Source of the DNA: Solobacterium sp.
GTDB taxonomy: Bacteria; Bacillota_I; Bacilli_A; Erysipelotrichales; Erysipelotrichaceae
Assembly (NCBI GenBank): GCA_016291725.1
Contig: JAEEYJ010000110.1
Coordinates: 1 to 11,371, forward strand
Reading direction: 5' to 3'
Length of the DNA stretch: 11,371 nt
In this document: in pieces, positions 9,991 to 11,371 of the stretch
Layout: every line of letters starts with the position of its first letter
Numbering within the stretch: the first letter of the stretch is position 1
Program-made: the position numbers and the translations under genes
The notes under the pieces: generated by a model
Database searches by the model: none
What the model saw: only the letters and a program-made list of their open reading frames with translations
What the model was told of the DNA's origin: nothing

Positions 9991-10018
9991 TAAAAGCCCT
10001 TACTGACAGTAAGGGCTT
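9991..10018 (-). terminator. Attenuator hairpin at the end of the L10 leader
   Basis: A 10-bp perfect stem with a 5-base loop (TGTCA on the minus strand), made by 9994-10003 and 10009-10018, is followed by TTATA, so that the 3' arm runs into a TTTT stretch on the minus strand. It lies 40 bases before the rplJ ATG and after the kink-turn element, where Bacillota L10 leaders carry their regulated terminator. The T-run is short, which suits partial rather than complete termination. Confidence 0.8.
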
Positions 10019-10097
10019 CGAGTTTAAAAACGTTAAACTGTCTACCTCGGTAACATAATTAAGGATATACCCGTTACTGTCTTTGGTAATTGATAAC
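9991..10097 (-). ncRNA. L10 leader (ribosomal protein leader, kink-turn autoregulatory element)
   Basis: The 5' UTR of rplJ contains the hallmark of Bacillota L10 leaders. An outer helix UACC/GGUA (10085-10088 with 10043-10046) is joined to an inner helix GUAAC/GUUAC (10073-10077 with 10050-10054) by an asymmetric loop, AAAGACA on the 5' side and CGA on the 3' side. The same ACC-NAAGACA...CGA-GGU layout is found in B. subtilis, where the L10-L12 complex binds it. A second A/T hairpin (AGTTTAA/TTAAACT, 10021-10039) lies between this element and the attenuator. Established work in B. subtilis shows control by transcription attenuation; the same mode is inferred here. The leader spans about 140 bases from the predicted start site to the rplJ start codon. 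Confidence 0.85.
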
Positions 10098-10103
10098 GGT
10101 AAT

Positions 10104-10132
10104 ATGATAGTCGGTTTCCGGCTGTGTGTCAA
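10104..10132 (-). promoter_or_regulatory. Strong sigma-A-type promoter of rplJL-rpoBC
   Basis: The minus strand has a perfect -35 TTGACA (10132-10127), an ideal 17-base spacer, and a -10 TATCAT (10109-10104, 5 of 6 matches to consensus). Transcription should start near 10097, just before the L10 leader element. This is the only strong promoter visible for the operon and fits its expected high expression. Confidence 0.85.
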
Positions 10133-10170
10133 CCATTGTTTTCGGCAGTGCATCGGTGCGCTCCGTCATA

Positions 10171-10176
10171 TACAAT
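10171..10176 (+). promoter_or_regulatory. Possible -10 element directly before the PlsY-like gene
   Basis: TACAAT (within TATACAAT) ends six bases before the ATG at 10183. Used as a -10 box, it would put the start of transcription on or next to the A of the ATG, giving a leaderless mRNA. No good -35 lies at 16-18 bases upstream (GTGCAT at best), so this is a weak candidate. A TATGAT at 10103-10108, sharing bases with the rplJ -10 on the other strand, is an alternative and would give a 5' UTR of roughly 70 bases. Confidence 0.25.
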
Positions 10177-10182
10177 GGAGTC

Positions 10183-10821
10183 ATGAAGGAACGTATTGCT
10201 GCATTTGTACTCTCCTACTTCATCGGCTGTATTCTGACCGGTGAAATCGTATCCCGCGCAGTCGCGCACAAGCCGGCAGCGGAGCTCGGAGGATCCGGAA
10301 ATCCGGGCATGGCCAATGTGATGACCTACCTGGGCTTCAAAGCCGGGATTGCCGTACTCTGCGGTGATCTTTCGAAGTGCCTGTTCGCCATGGGCTTTGC
10401 CTGGCACATGTTCAAAAACCAGGGAAGGATCATCCTGTACTATGCCGGGCTGGGTGCCTGCTTCGGGCATTCCCTGCCTTTCTGGCGCCGCTTCTCCGGC
10501 GGAAAGGCCGTTGCGACATCCTCGGCGCTTCTGCTGGTATACTCACCGCTGTGGGGCTTTGTATCCTGCTTCTGCGGTCTGCTTACCGCGCTGATCAGCG
10601 GCTATCTCTCCCTGGCAGGCGTTGCCATACCGTTTGTATTCCTCATTCCTGCCTGGACTGTATACGGCAGAGAATGCTTCATTCTGACGCTGGTGCTGTT
10701 CCTGCTGTGCTTCTTCCGTCACTATCCCTGGGGCAGAGGATTCCCTGCCGGAGCCGGGCACCGGATGCACCTGATGCAGACATTGAAGAATGCCCTGGGC
10801 AAAAAGAAAACAGCTTCCTGA
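10183..10821 (+). CDS. PlsY-like glycerol-3-phosphate acyltransferase (divergent)
   Basis: An integral membrane protein of 212 residues related to PlsY, which moves an acyl group from acyl-phosphate to glycerol-3-phosphate at the start of phospholipid synthesis. It begins with a hydrophobic segment ('AAFVLSYFIGCILTGEIVSR', residues 6-25), followed by the family's motif 1 as 'GSGNPGMANV' (37-46; usual form GSGNxGATNV), 'GDLSK' at 61-65, and motif 2 as 'FSGGKAVAT' (104-112; usual form FKGGKGVAT). More membrane segments follow to about 176. The third motif, normally RHxxNIxRL, is hard to recognise ('RHYPWGRGF', 179-187). It may therefore be a second, divergent paralogue; activity is not certain. 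The ATG at 10183 is preferred over a GTG at 10126 because it gives the usual N-terminus, although its GGAG is only two bases away. It diverges from rplJ. Confidence 0.8.
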   Translation: MKERIAAFVLSYFIGCILTGEIVSRAVAHKPAAELGGSGNPGMANVMTYLGFKAGIAVLCGDLSKCLFAMGFAWHMFKNQGRIILYYAGLGACFGHSLPFWRRFSGGKAVATSSALLLVYSPLWGFVSCFCGLLTALISGYLSLAGVAIPFVFLIPAWTVYGRECFILTLVLFLLCFFRHYPWGRGFPAGAGHRMHLMQTLKNALGKKKTAS

Positions 10822-10838
10822 TCAGAGGAAGCTGTTTT
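10807..10838. terminator. Two-way Rho-independent terminator between PlsY-like gene and S10 peptidase
   Basis: A perfect 13-bp stem (10807-10819 with 10826-10838) with a 6-base loop. On the plus strand the 3' arm ends in a run of five T's, ending the PlsY-like transcript. On the minus strand it is followed by TTTTCTTTTT, ending the peptidase transcript. The plus-strand stem starts inside the last codons of the PlsY-like gene and the loop covers its TGA stop. Confidence 0.9.
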
Positions 10839-10845
10839 TCCTTTC

Positions 10846-11371
10846 TCAGAACTCCGGATTCTTTCCGTTGATGAAGTCACGGATATCGGAGGTCAGTTCA
10901 TGGATGTTGTCCTCACCGATGTAGATCATATGTCCGGAAGAATAGCCCTTCACGAATGTACGGTCCTTAGGCAGGCCTGCATGGGACATGGTGTGGAAGA
11001 CATAGCCGAACTCCGTGCAGAGATCGAACCAGCCGTTGGCGAAGAAGGTCCGCATGCCCGGGCGTCTGGCCATCGCGTTGCGCAGCTGCTCGCCTGTCGT
11101 GCCTTTCTTCTCTTCCTTGTTCCAATGCATATAGTAATCGGATGTCGTAACGTAATTCCGGTCAAGCTCTACACCCAGCATCGGCATCAATACACCGGAA
11201 ACGACAGCGTAGAAGTAGGAGCTCCAGCGGTCGTCTGTCGGATCATCCCAGAGACCGTTCTTCTCTTCTACGATCTGCGGCTCATACAGCGGGCGTGTGA
11301 CGCGTCCGTCATAGCGTGACACGCTCTTTCCCTCTGCTTTGCAGATCTCGCTGCGTACGGTGTTGTCATCG
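10846..11371 (-). CDS. Peptidase family S10 (serine carboxypeptidase-like), C-terminal part
   Basis: About 174 residues of the C-terminal half are visible; the gene begins right of the window, and the frame runs to the edge, so the GTG at 11322 is internal. The fragment fits the S10 alpha/beta-hydrolase family, which removes C-terminal amino acids from peptides. It has 'SRYDGRVTRPLYEP' (18-31 of the fragment), 'FFANGWFDLCTEFGYVFHTMSHAGLP' with the likely catalytic Asp116 (codon 11023-11025), and 'GYSSGHMIYIGE' with the likely catalytic His147. The catalytic Ser and any signal peptide are off the window, so location and full activity cannot be judged. It converges on the PlsY-like gene and shares its terminator. 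Confidence 0.82.
   Translation of the reverse strand, partial: DDNTVRSEICKAEGKSVSRYDGRVTRPLYEPQIVEEKNGLWDDPTDDRWSSYFYAVVSGVLMPMLGVELDRNYVTTSDYYMHWNKEEKKGTTGEQLRNAMARRPGMRTFFANGWFDLCTEFGYVFHTMSHAGLPKDRTFVKGYSSGHMIYIGEDNIHELTSDIRDFINGKNPEF

Noticed and set aside
9962-10153. A 63-codon minus-strand frame across the L10 leader
   Set aside because: It covers the promoter, kink-turn and attenuator, which explain the conserved sequence there, and its start would be upstream of the predicted transcription start.
10126-10182. GTG at 10126 as the start of the PlsY-like gene
   Set aside because: It would lie within the -35 of the rplJ promoter, adds 19 residues with no likeness to the family, and lacks a good ribosome binding site.

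Overview
The window comes from a bacterium of the Bacillota (Firmicutes) with moderate G+C. The signs are an L10 leader of the Bacillus type, an RsmC-like methyltransferase between rplL and rpoB (the place of ybxB in Bacillus subtilis), and Bacillota-type RpoB and RpoC. A natural Asn in the rifampicin pocket of RpoB, the large RpoB, and a divergent PlsY-like protein suggest the Erysipelotrichia/Mollicutes side of the phylum. That placement is an inference, not a proof.

Most of the window is one minus-strand unit, read from right to left: a strong sigma-A-type promoter (10104-10132), an L10 leader with kink-turn and attenuator hairpin (9991-10097), rplJ (L10), rplL (L7/L12), an in-operon terminator (8964-8989), a ybxB-like methyltransferase, a stem-loop, rpoB, rpoC, and a final hairpin terminator (258-283). 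It makes the ribosomal stalk proteins and the two large RNA polymerase subunits. Free L10 (or its complex with L12) probably acts on the leader to cut its own transcription. The hairpin after rplL probably sets a lower level for rpoB-rpoC than for the stalk proteins.

On the left, the operon meets the 3' end of a plus-strand gene for an FprA-type flavoprotein. On the right, a plus-strand gene for a divergent PlsY-like glycerol-3-phosphate acyltransferase is transcribed away from rplJ. It converges on the C-terminal half of a serine carboxypeptidase of family S10, which runs off the right edge; the two share a very good two-way terminator (10807-10838). The usual neighbours rplK-rplA upstream and rpsL-rpsG-fusA downstream are absent, so this is a shortened rplJL-rpoBC cluster.

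The window is mainly core gene-expression machinery. I see no mobile elements, CRISPR arrays, tRNA or rRNA genes, and no clear new multi-gene system. The longest gap without a gene is about 230 bases (9955-10182), and it holds the promoter and leader. The items most worth a second look are the Asn at the RpoB position equal to E. coli His526, the RpoB N-terminal insertions, and the complementarity inside the L10 leader.
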